Source: an uncultured Lachnospiraceae bacterium (GTDB taxonomy: Bacteria; Bacillota; Clostridia; Lachnospirales; Lachnospiraceae). From it: DNA of 64,000 bases. The notes under the pieces are model-generated. The model was given only the letters and a program-made list of their open reading frames with translations, was not told the DNA's origin and ran no database searches. Below, piece after piece: positions 32,289-42,308 of the stretch. The DNA is taken from NCBI GenBank assembly GCA_905199445.1, contig CAJKGK010000009.1:34559-98558 (forward strand). Direction: 5' to 3'. The first letter of the stretch is position 1. Every line of letters starts with the position of its first letter. Both the position numbers and the translations under genes were made by a program.

Positions 32289-34595
32289 CTACCTACGTTT
32301 TTTGCCTTGTTTCCTTATTCCATACACACCGCCGGCAATCAATAGCAGACAGGAACCAGATGTAGCAATAATTCCCAATTTTAATCCCGGCGTATTATAG
32401 GAAAATACAATCTCATGATCACCTTCAGCTACAGGCACTGCCATAAAGCCGTTAACCTTTGTTATTTCAACCGCCTGGCCATTGACCTGGGCCGTCCAGC
32501 CGCGATCATACGGTACTGTGAAATAAACCCAGGTGCCATGCCCAGCTTCCACAGATGCCTTAAAACCATTTGAATTCCTTGAAAAGTCATATGCAGCTAA
32601 AGCTTTTCGAGCCTGCAGATCAGCGCTATAATCTGAATCCGACAGTCGTTCCAATTCATCGGCTGGAAGTTTCTGCAAATACCGGGCAGCTAATGCTTCC
32701 TGGTCATCATCGATCACCATTGCTTTAATTAAAACTTTATGTCTAAATTCAGAGTCTATGCTCATGAATTCAGAACGGGGAATATAATAATCATAGACCA
32801 GTCCCATTGGAAGAAAATTTTCATTTTCAACAAAAACAGGCATGCCATCTTGAGAATCTTTTGTCAGTACATATCCAACTGACAGGAAATCGAATATTCC
32901 AAATTGATCGTCTGGCAACTGTGTCACAACACCATCCATTCTCTGAATTCCCAGAGAATCATAAAAATCATAGACAGACGGACTGATATTACTGTGGTAA
33001 GACTCAACCGACGGAACCTGTAAAATCAAAGACAGGTTTGATGTTAAATATGGAGGAATTTCACCTCCCAGAGCTGAATCGATATGAACACGGTAATTAT
33101 CTCCATCTGGAATATTCACGCCTTCAGCAATATCCAAAAAGTTCTGACAATATTTTTCTGTAGATTCATCTGCATATACCTGCTGACTTTTCATAATATG
33201 CCGCCAGCCCAGCACCGCCATAAAACAGCCGATGCCCACAGCTAAGACCATCACCGTGTGCCGCCTTGTCTTACATTTCATCCCCATATAAGTCCATACA
33301 ATTCCAATGAGAGCAGCTGCGGTTAAAAAGATATACGCCAACGGACGATATACCGCATGTCCGCTTTCTCCGGACCATGGATACAGCCCAATAAAGCCTA
33401 CCATTAGAATAAAAACCGAAACATATCCCACAAAAACCTTTTTAACCTTTTTTTCTTCCAGGCCTTCTCTTTGATCAAGTATCGCTGCAGAAGCCAATGC
33501 CATAATTAAAATCGGCATATAAAGCCACCTGAAATATGGAATTGTACTAAAACCTGAAAATAAACTATTTAAAGCGGGAATCAGAGCAAATGCCAATGAA
33601 ACCTTTAGCATACGGGAAATCCAGCTCTTTTTGCATACAATATACATAATAACCAGTATCCCACCAACCAAGGGCAGATATATTTCGCAGGACATAAAAT
33701 TATATCTGATGATTGAAGAGATCTGCTGAGGGACTTCCGCAGGCATAAAAAATGCTTTCAGTAAAAGTAAATATCGGTCCTTTTCATACATTAATGCATC
33801 CATACCCGTAAAATAGCCGGCACCAACCCGGGGATTTTGTAAAGTAAATAAGATGGACGGGATCAATATAAACCCGGAAACACCCATTCCCAGCAGGCCG
33901 CCGGCCAGACATTTGGGAACATCTTTGATATGCTTTTTAAAATCATAGCTTAAAAATCGCACACAAAAATAAATGATCAGAAAAATAACCTGTCCTTCAA
34001 AGAAAAAGAAACTTACCGTAGACATTAAGGCTACAGATAATGTATAAACTATAAAACGTTTATGTTCAATGAGTTCTTCAAGCCCGATTAAAAGCAGAGG
34101 AAATAATGCAACAACATCATGGAAATGGTTAAACATCAGATTAACCATCTGAAAACCTGAAAATGAATACAGCAGTGCCCCTATAATCGCATATGGTTTA
34201 TATTTCACAAAACGCTGAATATAGGCATAGGCGGTTACCGCAGCCACACTGTACTTTAAAATCAGTAAAGGCCCTATTAAATAAGGAAATATCACTGCGG
34301 GAAAAATAAGGCTAAGCCAGAAAAACGGACTTCCTAAAGTATAAAAACTGTAGCTTCCGATAAAATTACTTCCCAAATCTGTGTACCAATTCCAACCGGT
34401 CTGGCCGGACTTTACGGCTGCATTGGAAAGCATATTAAAAGGAATCTGTTGATAATTAAAATCATCAACCATGGTAAAAATACCATGCCCTTTAATAATA
34501 AAGGGAACAATCATCACGCAGGCTAAAATCAATCCGGCCAGAAACGCCTTTATATAATTATTTTTAAATATTGTTTTTACAGATAATTTCTTCAT
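32289..34595 (-). CDS. YfhO family membrane glycosyltransferase-like protein
   Basis: A 768-residue protein with about 12-13 membrane helices and a C-terminal extracytoplasmic domain. The start at ATG 34595 has GGAG 8 nt upstream; an ATG at 34619 is less well placed. YfhO landmarks are TMVDDFNYQQIPFN after helix 1, GLGSPFFWLSLIFP-like text, YSFSGFQMVNLMFNHFHDVV and the closing VYFTVPYDRGWTAQVNGQ and GFMAVPVAEGDHEIVFSYN. In Bacillus and Staphylococcus, YfhO works with the CsbB transferase to glycosylate lipoteichoic acid. A CsbB/GtrB-like gene is at 28165 and an LtaS-like gene at 5404. It follows an acyltransferase gene by 29 nt. Confidence 0.88.
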   Translation of the reverse strand: MKKLSVKTIFKNNYIKAFLAGLILACVMIVPFIIKGHGIFTMVDDFNYQQIPFNMLSNAAVKSGQTGWNWYTDLGSNFIGSYSFYTLGSPFFWLSLIFPAVIFPYLIGPLLILKYSVAAVTAYAYIQRFVKYKPYAIIGALLYSFSGFQMVNLMFNHFHDVVALFPLLLIGLEELIEHKRFIVYTLSVALMSTVSFFFFEGQVIFLIIYFCVRFLSYDFKKHIKDVPKCLAGGLLGMGVSGFILIPSILFTLQNPRVGAGYFTGMDALMYEKDRYLLLLKAFFMPAEVPQQISSIIRYNFMSCEIYLPLVGGILVIMYIVCKKSWISRMLKVSLAFALIPALNSLFSGFSTIPYFRWLYMPILIMALASAAILDQREGLEEKKVKKVFVGYVSVFILMVGFIGLYPWSGESGHAVYRPLAYIFLTAAALIGIVWTYMGMKCKTRRHTVMVLAVGIGCFMAVLGWRHIMKSQQVYADESTEKYCQNFLDIAEGVNIPDGDNYRVHIDSALGGEIPPYLTSNLSLILQVPSVESYHSNISPSVYDFYDSLGIQRMDGVVTQLPDDQFGIFDFLSVGYVLTKDSQDGMPVFVENENFLPMGLVYDYYIPRSEFMSIDSEFRHKVLIKAMVIDDDQEALAARYLQKLPADELERLSDSDYSADLQARKALAAYDFSRNSNGFKASVEAGHGTWVYFTVPYDRGWTAQVNGQAVEITKVNGFMAVPVAEGDHEIVFSYNTPGLKLGIIATSGSCLLLIAGGVYGIRKQGKKRR

Positions 34596-34624
34596 AGAAA
34601 ATACTCCAATATCTTTCATGTACG

Positions 34625-35692
34625 TTATTTAAACAGCTTTCTGACAATCGGAATTTTTCTGGCTGCCATTGTAATTCCCAGACCAACAACCATAAACAAA
34701 ATCGTTTTCAACGTGTTCACTCCGATTCCCCGTGCCTGAAAAAACCGGTCATAAATCACCATAAAGTAGGTCCCGATCACCATATGACAGTAATAAATTC
34801 CCATCGTGTTATCCGAAACTGTCGTTATAATTTTACTTAAAACAGCAGATTTTAATCCTTTAACAAATGAACAGACCAGGATAAAAATGCCTGCGGCCAA
34901 AAGCACTGTACCAATGCGTTGATAGCCGTCAACGACAATCCACTTTGCATTGGTATAGGTATTCTGATATCGATTCAGGCCAAAGATCCATAACCATCCA
35001 ATAACAGTCATTAACAGGGGCAGGGGCCAGGAAAATGTCTTTTTCTTATTTGTAATAAAGTCAAATAAAAGCCCTCCAGCTAAAAAATAAAACAGGCAGT
35101 AAGCATAGGTGCCAAACGGGTTAAACACTTCAATTCCTGAGATGATCAGCTCGTTCATCCCGAACGTCTGAGACAGATAGCCTAACGCAGTGTTCACATC
35201 TGTAACCACAAACTCAAAAACCCCAATCATCCCTGCTAAAAGAATTAAGTACCCCTTACTTTTTCCACTATTTATGCAGGCTGCAATTAAAGGGAAAATC
35301 AGATAAATCCCCAAGAGGGCATACATAAACCAGAAATGGCCGGTATAAAAGCCTGCCAGGTCCTCTCCACATATATATCTGATCAGCTGACTTTTGGAAT
35401 ACTGGCTTAAATCCAGACGCAAAATAAATTGTTCCAAAACAGGTGTCAAAATCTTCCATACCATAAGTACAGCCAATAACGATACTGTCTTTTTCAAATG
35501 CCTGGACAAATCAAATTCCCGATTCATTAGCAATGCACCATTAACCATAAAAAATAAAGGAACACCCACGCAGGCCAGTATCGCAATAAAATTTTCAACA
35601 CCTGTATCCCTGTAATAGAGGAAATGGCAGGAACATACAAGGCTGATTGCCACAAATTTCAGTATATCCAGGGATACAAATCTTTGTTTCAT
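34625..35692 (-). CDS. Acyltransferase 3 family membrane protein
   Basis: A 355-residue protein with about ten membrane helices. It begins MKQRFVSLDILKFVAISLVC, with the conserved His in SCHFLYY, and has VGVPLFFMVNGALLMNREFD in helix 2 and GHFWFMYALLGIYLIFPLIA. It probably O-acetylates a surface sugar or teichoic acid. It lies 36 nt after the GH25 lysozyme gene and 29 nt before YfhO, so all are likely transcribed together. Peptidoglycan O-acetylation is another possibility, but no SGNH partner domain is present. Confidence 0.83.
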   Translation of the reverse strand: MKQRFVSLDILKFVAISLVCSCHFLYYRDTGVENFIAILACVGVPLFFMVNGALLMNREFDLSRHLKKTVSLLAVLMVWKILTPVLEQFILRLDLSQYSKSQLIRYICGEDLAGFYTGHFWFMYALLGIYLIFPLIAACINSGKSKGYLILLAGMIGVFEFVVTDVNTALGYLSQTFGMNELIISGIEVFNPFGTYAYCLFYFLAGGLLFDFITNKKKTFSWPLPLLMTVIGWLWIFGLNRYQNTYTNAKWIVVDGYQRIGTVLLAAGIFILVCSFVKGLKSAVLSKIITTVSDNTMGIYYCHMVIGTYFMVIYDRFFQARGIGVNTLKTILFMVVGLGITMAARKIPIVRKLFK

Positions 35693-35728
35693 CTTTTTTT
35701 AATCCTCATTTTAAGTTTCTCCAGTCTC

Positions 35729-37705
35729 TTATTTCATAATTCCGGTAATTTCGTCAAAATAATACCATTTCCCATGAATATACTGTTTTCCATATTGCAT
35801 ATACCCATAATCATTATAATAATACCAATGACCGTGATGATATGTAAGCCCTTTATTTGCAGTTACGCCTGTCACTTCATCAAAATAATACCAATGGCCA
35901 TCCATAAAATGTTCACCATGATACATATGGCCGTTTTCATCGTAATAATACCATTCATTGTGGTGGGTTACCCATCCGGTTGCCATTACTCCTGTCCATT
36001 CATCCAGGTAATACCAGTACCCGTCAATATATTTTTCACCATGATACATTTTGCCATTACTTTCAAAATAATATCTATGACCATTATAATCTGTCCATCC
36101 GGTTGCCATTTCCCCGGTCTTAGGATCAAAATAGTACCAGTCATCATTCACTGTATCCGTAAAATGATGTTCTCCAGACAAAAGAACCCCTGTCCATTCA
36201 TTAAAGCCGTATGTTTTTCCACCAATCTTCATGATTCCATGAACCATTATTCCATTTTCATCATAGTAATATCGATGATCGTCATGTTTTACCCAACCAG
36301 TCTGCATCAGTCCGTTTTCATCAAAATAATACCAGTCATTATTCACCGTATCAGTAAAAATATGTTCTCCGGTAAGAAGGACACCACTCCATTCATCAAA
36401 CCCATACGTCTGCCCATTAATAGAAACAAGGCCGTGCTGCATAACACCTTCCTGATCATAGTAATACTGCTTTCCATGATGTTTTACCCAACCGGTTGCC
36501 AGGCTTCCATCTTCATAGTAATAATACCACTGACCATTTTCATATTTTTCTGTTCCTTTACCGGTTGTCGAAATAATACCTCCGGTAATCGAGGAATCGA
36601 TCTTAAAATCAATATCCACATTTCCTGTAATTCCATCGACTTTTCCAGTATTTGTACACTGCCAGAAATCATATGCGCCTTTATATGTACATTTTTCATT
36701 ATATTGGGCAACCCAACGGTCTTCAAAGCGATTGAAATAATCATCCGTCAGCACATTATTCCACCAGTCTGTATTCGCATAAACAGACACACTATAACCG
36801 GCATCTTCCAATGTTTTACAAAATGCTCTTGCAATTTTGGCAATATCTTCAGCGCTCCTTTGACGGACTGTGCCATCTTCCAGAGTTTCATAGCGAACCG
36901 TATTATCTTCTAAATCATAATAGATCGGATAACTTAAATTCTTTCCCTTCAACAGTCTTAACGCATGTTCTGCCTCTTTTTTTGCTTCTTCCTCATCTTC
37001 TGCATAAGAATAAAAATAAGAACCATACGGAATTCCCAGACGTTCGCATTCTGACGTATTATATTCCCAGTATTTATCATCATAAGATAAGCTGGAACCA
37101 CAGCGGATCATGGCAAATGAAATATCGTCTCCTAAAACCTTTTCCCAGTCAATCTTTCCCTGCCATTCACTGACATCCACACCCCGTGAAATCGCATTAG
37201 GGATAACATTTCCAGCCGAATTAATATAACCGCCGTCTGTTTTCGTCCAGGGTTCATAATCCGTTGCCCCATATGGAGAAACCGCATACGCACCGGACCA
37301 TACACCATTTTCAAAACGCCAGCTGTTTTCTACTTTTTCCCCGGAAATCTCTGTTTCACTCTCAGTCTCGATCTTATTTTCAGTTTCAGTCTCGATCTCA
37401 TTTTTAGTTTCAGTCTCGATCTCGGTTTCAGTTTCGGTCCCGGCCCCTGTTGCAGTCTCAGCCCCTGTTTCAATCTCGGTCTTTTCTTCAACCTCGGTTT
37501 CTGCTTCTGTCTCAACCTCTGGTTTGGATTGCGTCTCTAAATCGGCTTCATCATACACTTCACTTGCAGATTCAGACAGCATCTCTGTATCACTTGCCAT
37601 CGTTTCTTCTGCAGCCAGCACAGACACAGGCTGTCCGATCATACCTACAATACAGCCTGTAATCAATAATTTTCTGAAAATCTTTTGACTTTTATTACCT
37701 AACAT
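35729..37705 (-). CDS. Secreted GH25 lysozyme with choline-binding-type repeats
   Basis: A 658-residue exported muramidase. ATG 37705 has AAAGGAG 5 nt upstream. The signal peptide runs to VSVLAAEE and a Glu/Thr linker (ETETEIETETKNEIETETE) extends to about residue 125. The GH25 domain begins SRGVDVSEWQGKIDWEKVLG (near 172), has the catalytic acidic pair in IYYDLEDN (near 260) and ends DFWQCTNTGKVDGITGNVDI. About ten wall-binding repeats follow (WYYFDENGLMQTGW, YYYDENGIMVHG). It would cut the glycan strand of peptidoglycan. It begins 13 nt after the recD2 stop, an unusual pairing. It shares the repeat family with the L,D-transpeptidase and the NlpC/P60 proteins. Confidence 0.92.
   Translation of the reverse strand: MLGNKSQKIFRKLLITGCIVGMIGQPVSVLAAEETMASDTEMLSESASEVYDEADLETQSKPEVETEAETEVEEKTEIETGAETATGAGTETETEIETETKNEIETETENKIETESETEISGEKVENSWRFENGVWSGAYAVSPYGATDYEPWTKTDGGYINSAGNVIPNAISRGVDVSEWQGKIDWEKVLGDDISFAMIRCGSSLSYDDKYWEYNTSECERLGIPYGSYFYSYAEDEEEAKKEAEHALRLLKGKNLSYPIYYDLEDNTVRYETLEDGTVRQRSAEDIAKIARAFCKTLEDAGYSVSVYANTDWWNNVLTDDYFNRFEDRWVAQYNEKCTYKGAYDFWQCTNTGKVDGITGNVDIDFKIDSSITGGIISTTGKGTEKYENGQWYYYYEDGSLATGWVKHHGKQYYYDQEGVMQHGLVSINGQTYGFDEWSGVLLTGEHIFTDTVNNDWYYFDENGLMQTGWVKHDDHRYYYDENGIMVHGIMKIGGKTYGFNEWTGVLLSGEHHFTDTVNDDWYYFDPKTGEMATGWTDYNGHRYYFESNGKMYHGEKYIDGYWYYLDEWTGVMATGWVTHHNEWYYYDENGHMYHGEHFMDGHWYYFDEVTGVTANKGLTYHHGHWYYYNDYGYMQYGKQYIHGKWYYFDEITGIMK
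37330..37560 (-). repeat. Low-complexity Glu/Thr coding repeats in the lysozyme linker
   Basis: The plus strand shows repeated TCAGTCTCGATCTC-like units encoding ETETE and EIETE blocks. The units are short and degenerate, so length variation between strains would be expected. Confidence 0.65.
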
Positions 37706-37718
37706 GGCAACTCCTTTC

Positions 37719-39956
37719 TTAAAAACCTGACCCAATGGTTTTTGAATCCATAACCTCTATAATCCGTTCCTTTAAACTGCAGTATCGTTTCTGCTCGTTT
37801 TCATTACGAATCATCTGGTTCACAATTTTTTCATTCCCCACAATAGCAACACATTTCTTGGCTCTTGTCACTGCTGTATATAGTAGATTTCGGTTCAGCA
37901 GCATTGGCGGCCCAGTCAGCAGCGGCAGTACAACGGCCGGATACTCACTTCCCTGGGATTTATGAATCGTAATCGCATAGGCCAGCTCTAGTTCTTCCAG
38001 CTGACCAAATGCATATGTAATCCTTCGCCCCTCATCAAATTCAACGGTGAGCTGCTCTGCAAATGGATTAATTTCCTTAATCATTCCCATGTCCCCGTTA
38101 AAAACACCAACGCCTTTGTCTACAGGAATATTATACTTACTTACAACTTCCCACTCAATCTGATAATTGTTTTTAATCTGCATAACTTTATCGCCTTCTC
38201 TGAAAATCCCCTGACGATATTCTTTTTCCCGCTTGTCTTTGGAGGGCGGGTTCAAATATTGCTGCAGCACCACATTCAGCCGCTCCACACCCAGCTCGCC
38301 TTTTCTCATCGGCGTCAATACCTGGATATCAAAGGGAGCAGCCTTGACATTTGGCGGCAGCTTATCCCGAATCAGTGCTACAACAACTCCGGCCACAGAC
38401 ATGGCGTCATAGCGTTTAAGGCAGAAAAAATCCGGCGTTTTTCGGTCCATGTCAATCATTTCTCCGGCATTGATCCGGTGCGCATTAGTGACAATCGCGC
38501 TTTCCAGAGCCTGCCTGAATATTTTGGTCAGCATAACCACGTTGAAACAATGAGAATTAATAATGTCCTTAAGTACATTTCCCGGCCCCACGGATGGCAG
38601 CTGGTTGATATCACCCACCAGAATCAGCCGGGTCCCCGGCATAATTGCCTTTAATAATGAATGCATCAGGCTTATATCAACCATGGACATTTCATCAATG
38701 ATAATCACATCCGTCTCCAAAGGATTCTGTTCATTACGTTCAAACCGGGCCGATGTATTTTCATCCGGTGTACCGGTCAGCTCCAGCATACGATGAATCG
38801 TCTGTGCCTCGTAGCCTGTAGCTTCTGTCATCCGCTTAGCCGCCCGTCCGGTAGGCGCCGCCAGGCGTATATCCAGATTTTCGTACTCAAAATAACGGAT
38901 TAATGTATTAATTGTTGTTGTCTTTCCGGTTCCAGGACCTCCGGTAATCACCATGACCCCATTTCGAACAGCTTCCATAACCGCCATTCGCTGCATGTCG
39001 TCTAATTCAATACCTTCTTCATCTTCAATCTTTCGAATCACATGCTCTGTAGGAAGCGCATCTGTATTACAGCTCATATTCAGCGTCTTCAACATTCTGG
39101 CACAATTCAGTTCAAGATAATAATACGTTGATGCATAAACAATACGCTGTCCATTCAGCTCCTTGATCATAATCTTTTTATCAATATTCAAATCCATCAG
39201 ATGCTTTTCAATCATGGACACATCCGTCCCCAAAAGCTGTGCAGTGCGGTCCGCCAGCAAATCTGCGGGAAGATATGTATGGCCGGATAGCGTGCCCTGC
39301 TGAAGCATATAAATAATGCCGCTGCGAATCCGATACTCAGAATTTGTCCCGATGCCTGCCCTGTGGGCAATATCATCCGCCAGCTTAAAGCCAATCCCGG
39401 AAATATCATCTGCCAGCTGATACGGATTTTCTTTGATAATGTCATACAGGCGGCTTCCGTACTGATTATAAATTTTTACGGCATAAACCGTAGAAATCCC
39501 ATACTTTGATAAAAACATCATGGCCTGACGCATATCCTGTTTATCATGAAACTGCTCATAAATTTCCTGAGCCTTTCGCTGACTGATCCCTTTAACCTCA
39601 GCCAGACGTTCCGGCTCCTCTTCAATAATTCTGAAGGAATCCTCTTTAAACTTTTTAATAATCCGGTTAGCCAGAGCCGGGCCGATTCCCTTGATCGCTC
39701 CAGACCCCAAATAACGCTCCAGAGAATAAATATCCTCCGGAGCTTCCACAGAAAATACACTTATTTTAAACTGCTGACCATACATGGAATGCTCCACATA
39801 ATCACCTTCAGCTTTTATATACTCCCCTTCATTAATTACAGGCATGGTGCCCACACAGACAATCTCATCCCCCTGACTCATCAGGCTTAACACTGTATAG
39901 CCGTTTTCTTCATTATGATAAACGATATGTTCAATAATGCCTTGAATTTGTTCCAT
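37719..39956 (-). CDS. recD2: RecD2-type ATP-dependent DNA helicase
   Basis: A 745-residue SF1B 5'-3' helicase, without RecB or RecC partners nearby. The N-terminal OB-like and helix-hairpin-helix region holds GSGAIKGIGPALANRIIKKF and VKGISQRKAQEI. Walker A is in VITGGPGTGKTTTINTL (near residue 340), motif II in VIIIDEMSMVD and motif VI in YTAVTRAKKCV. RecD2 helps genome stability and mismatch or fork repair in Firmicutes. ATG 39956 has GGAG 8 nt upstream; a GTG three codons earlier is possible. It lies between the phosphocholine operon and the lysozyme gene and has no visible terminator before it. Confidence 0.95.
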   Translation of the reverse strand: MEQIQGIIEHIVYHNEENGYTVLSLMSQGDEIVCVGTMPVINEGEYIKAEGDYVEHSMYGQQFKISVFSVEAPEDIYSLERYLGSGAIKGIGPALANRIIKKFKEDSFRIIEEEPERLAEVKGISQRKAQEIYEQFHDKQDMRQAMMFLSKYGISTVYAVKIYNQYGSRLYDIIKENPYQLADDISGIGFKLADDIAHRAGIGTNSEYRIRSGIIYMLQQGTLSGHTYLPADLLADRTAQLLGTDVSMIEKHLMDLNIDKKIMIKELNGQRIVYASTYYYLELNCARMLKTLNMSCNTDALPTEHVIRKIEDEEGIELDDMQRMAVMEAVRNGVMVITGGPGTGKTTTINTLIRYFEYENLDIRLAAPTGRAAKRMTEATGYEAQTIHRMLELTGTPDENTSARFERNEQNPLETDVIIIDEMSMVDISLMHSLLKAIMPGTRLILVGDINQLPSVGPGNVLKDIINSHCFNVVMLTKIFRQALESAIVTNAHRINAGEMIDMDRKTPDFFCLKRYDAMSVAGVVVALIRDKLPPNVKAAPFDIQVLTPMRKGELGVERLNVVLQQYLNPPSKDKREKEYRQGIFREGDKVMQIKNNYQIEWEVVSKYNIPVDKGVGVFNGDMGMIKEINPFAEQLTVEFDEGRRITYAFGQLEELELAYAITIHKSQGSEYPAVVLPLLTGPPMLLNRNLLYTAVTRAKKCVAIVGNEKIVNQMIRNENEQKRYCSLKERIIEVMDSKTIGSGF

Positions 39957-40018
39957 GGACAACACTCCTGTTATAATTAAAAATAATTTCTGTTTATTTA
40001 ATCGATTAATTTTTTAAA

Positions 40019-41560
40019 TCAGGTCTTCTTATCTCCATTTAAAAATTTTTTTGCATCTTTCATAAAGCTTACAACAATTAAAACAATAACGGCTCCAATG
40101 GGGAATGCCGCGATAATACTTACCGACTGAAGATTACTCATGGAGCTATCAGAAAACACCAATGCAATGGGAAGTAATATTAATAAAATGCACCAGACTA
40201 ATTCAATCATTTTATGAGGTGTTTCATTGTCCCCTAATTGATGATAACTATAGCACGCACCGATAAGTGCAATCGAATCAAAAGAAGTCGCATAAAAAGC
40301 AATCATTGTAATTAATAAAAGCGCCAATATAAGCGGGGCACACGGCAATGTACGCACGATAGCGATAATAACATCATAAAGATCCCCGTTTTGCATATAG
40401 ATCGAAATAAAATCAGCGGCTCCTGACAGCTGTTTTCCCAACGAATAATTACCTAATATAATAAAACTGATAATTGTTGAACCAACCCCAAAAACATAAC
40501 CGCCCAGGATTGTCTGCCGCACGGTTCTCCCTTTAGATATATTTCCGATAAAAAATGGAGCAGCAACACACCATACCATCCAATATGCCCAGTAAAAAAT
40601 CGTCCAGTTCTGAGGAAATGACGTATTTCTTTGAGGATCTGTAAATGTGGCCAATTCAAAAAAATTCTGTATCATACGGCCCAATGAGGAAAAGCCGGTC
40701 TCAATAATGTATCGTGTTTCTCCGCCAAACAGCAGCACAAAAAGCAACAGACAAAAAAATAAGTAAATACATGCCTTTGCAAGAAAACTAATTCCTTTAA
40801 AGCCATGCAAAAGGGAATATGTATAAATAATACATGTAACCACCAAAATTATAACCGTTATTAGAGTCCTGTCAATTTGTACATGAAAAAGCTCGTTAAT
40901 CATACTGGCCATAAGCGGCGTTGCCAGACTAAATGTTGTGGCAGTACCGGCCAGCAGCGCAAAAACGGCCAGTAAATCTATAATTCTCCCTGGAAGACGT
41001 TCCGTATATTTTCCCAAAACAGGTCTGCAGGCCTCCGAATATTTTTGACGTTTTCTTTTTCTTACATGGAGCATAAAACCAAAAGCCACGGCCAGAACAA
41101 GATAAAATCCCCAGGGAATTAAACTCCAGTGGAAAATTGGATATACACTGGCCCAATCCTGCATACTTCCCATTTCTGCAATATGCGGATCTGTTGCATA
41201 TAAAACCCATTCAGAAAAAGAATAAAACAAAATATCAGCAGCCAGCCCTGCCGTAAACATCATGGATCCCCATGTAAAAAAAGAATATTTCGGTTTTTCA
41301 TTTTGACTGCCAAGAACAATATTTCCATATTTAGAGCAGGCAATATATATGGACACTAAAAATACGCCAAGCCCGATAATTAAATAGTATACACCATATG
41401 TGTCTCCAAGCAAATATCTAATCTGTCCAATAACTTTGTTAGACTGCTCCGGCATAAAGAAAAACAACAGGCAAAGAAAAATAATAATTATAAAAGGAAC
41501 AACCGTAATCATCCAGTCTATTTTTCCCCTTTGCTGTTCCTTAATTTTATTATTATGCAT
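40019..41560 (-). CDS. BCCT family choline/betaine-type transporter
   Basis: A 513-residue membrane protein with about 12 helices. The BCCT family takes up trimethylammonium compounds with Na+ or H+. The start at ATG 41560 has AAAGGGG nearby; an in-frame ATG at 41617 would overlap licC. Signature parts are FFTWGSMMFTAGLAADILFY (helix with the conserved glycine run), FHWSLIPWGFY and the substrate-box-like WTIFYWAYWMVWCVAAPFFI. It is the third gene of the lic operon, 13 nt after licC, so choline is the probable substrate. In Haemophilus the equivalent position is held by LicB, an unrelated transporter. Confidence 0.88.
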   Translation of the reverse strand: MHNNKIKEQQRGKIDWMITVVPFIIIIFLCLLFFFMPEQSNKVIGQIRYLLGDTYGVYYLIIGLGVFLVSIYIACSKYGNIVLGSQNEKPKYSFFTWGSMMFTAGLAADILFYSFSEWVLYATDPHIAEMGSMQDWASVYPIFHWSLIPWGFYLVLAVAFGFMLHVRKRKRQKYSEACRPVLGKYTERLPGRIIDLLAVFALLAGTATTFSLATPLMASMINELFHVQIDRTLITVIILVVTCIIYTYSLLHGFKGISFLAKACIYLFFCLLLFVLLFGGETRYIIETGFSSLGRMIQNFFELATFTDPQRNTSFPQNWTIFYWAYWMVWCVAAPFFIGNISKGRTVRQTILGGYVFGVGSTIISFIILGNYSLGKQLSGAADFISIYMQNGDLYDVIIAIVRTLPCAPLILALLLITMIAFYATSFDSIALIGACYSYHQLGDNETPHKMIELVWCILLILLPIALVFSDSSMSNLQSVSIIAAFPIGAVIVLIVVSFMKDAKKFLNGDKKT

Positions 41561-41573
41561 ATGTACATCCCCT

Positions 41574-42293
41574 TTAATTTTTAACGTATCCCCTATAACT
41601 GCTGTCAAGCTCTGCAAGTTCAGCTAAACTATCAATCTCTATGATATCGCCGCTTTTCATCTGCCGAATACCTAATTGAAATTCTTGAGGATAACAAAAT
41701 AATGCAACATCATCCCAATAAATATCCCTGTTCTTTTTTTCGGCAAATTCCTTTTCAACATCATACTTCAGACGCAAACCATCTTCTTTGTTCCAACGAG
41801 ATACACTAAATAGCTGCCATCCTTTTGCCCCTCCTGTTTTACAACAGCTTTTAACAATTTCATGTTCATCAAGCGTCAATAACCACTCCGTTGTGTAATT
41901 TTCACACCAGATACAATTATAGCCTGATCTTTCAAATTCCGGTGATAAAATTTGATCATTGTAAATAATTTGATCGCCGTCCATAATCAGTGCATCTTCG
42001 ATATAATCTCTTGCAACATATAGAGAGGAAATATTATTGCATGATTCATAATATGGGTTCTCTATCAATTTCACGCCCTCATATTCTTGCTCCAAACACT
42101 TAAACTGCTCTTTTAAATATCCCACAACAATGTATATTTCATAAATTCCATTATGATGCAGTCCACGAATGGCAGTATCAATCATCCTGACACCATTGAC
42201 ATTGACCAACGGCTTAGGAATCTTTTCCGTTATAGGGTGCATCCGCTGTCCCTTTCCTGCAGCCATTATAATTGCTCTTTTTACTCTAAACAT
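41574..42293 (-). CDS. licC: LicC-like phosphocholine cytidylyltransferase
   Basis: A 239-residue nucleotidyltransferase with the size of LicC (about 230). It begins MFRVKRAIIMAAGKGQRMHP, the nucleotide-binding loop, followed by KIPKPLVNVNGVRMIDTAIR. Further LicC-like parts are NPYYESCNNISSLYVARDYI and ALIMDGDQIIY. It would use CTP and phosphocholine to make CDP-choline. It lies 15 nt after the HTH-LicC-LicA fusion gene, which has its own LicC-like domain, so the operon has two cytidylyltransferase copies. One of the two may use another phospho-amino-alcohol such as phosphoethanolamine. Confidence 0.85.
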   Translation of the reverse strand: MFRVKRAIIMAAGKGQRMHPITEKIPKPLVNVNGVRMIDTAIRGLHHNGIYEIYIVVGYLKEQFKCLEQEYEGVKLIENPYYESCNNISSLYVARDYIEDALIMDGDQIIYNDQILSPEFERSGYNCIWCENYTTEWLLTLDEHEIVKSCCKTGGAKGWQLFSVSRWNKEDGLRLKYDVEKEFAEKKNRDIYWDDVALFCYPQEFQLGIRQMKSGDIIEIDSLAELAELDSSYRGYVKN

Positions 42294-42308
42294 ATTTATA
42301 AAACCTTT

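Noticed and set aside
35624..36913. Long plus-strand open frame of 429 codons
   Set aside because: It is antisense to the lysozyme repeats, with an Ile/Phe/His composition explained by complementing Tyr, Asp and Asn codons; the minus-strand GH25 protein has recognisable catalytic motifs.
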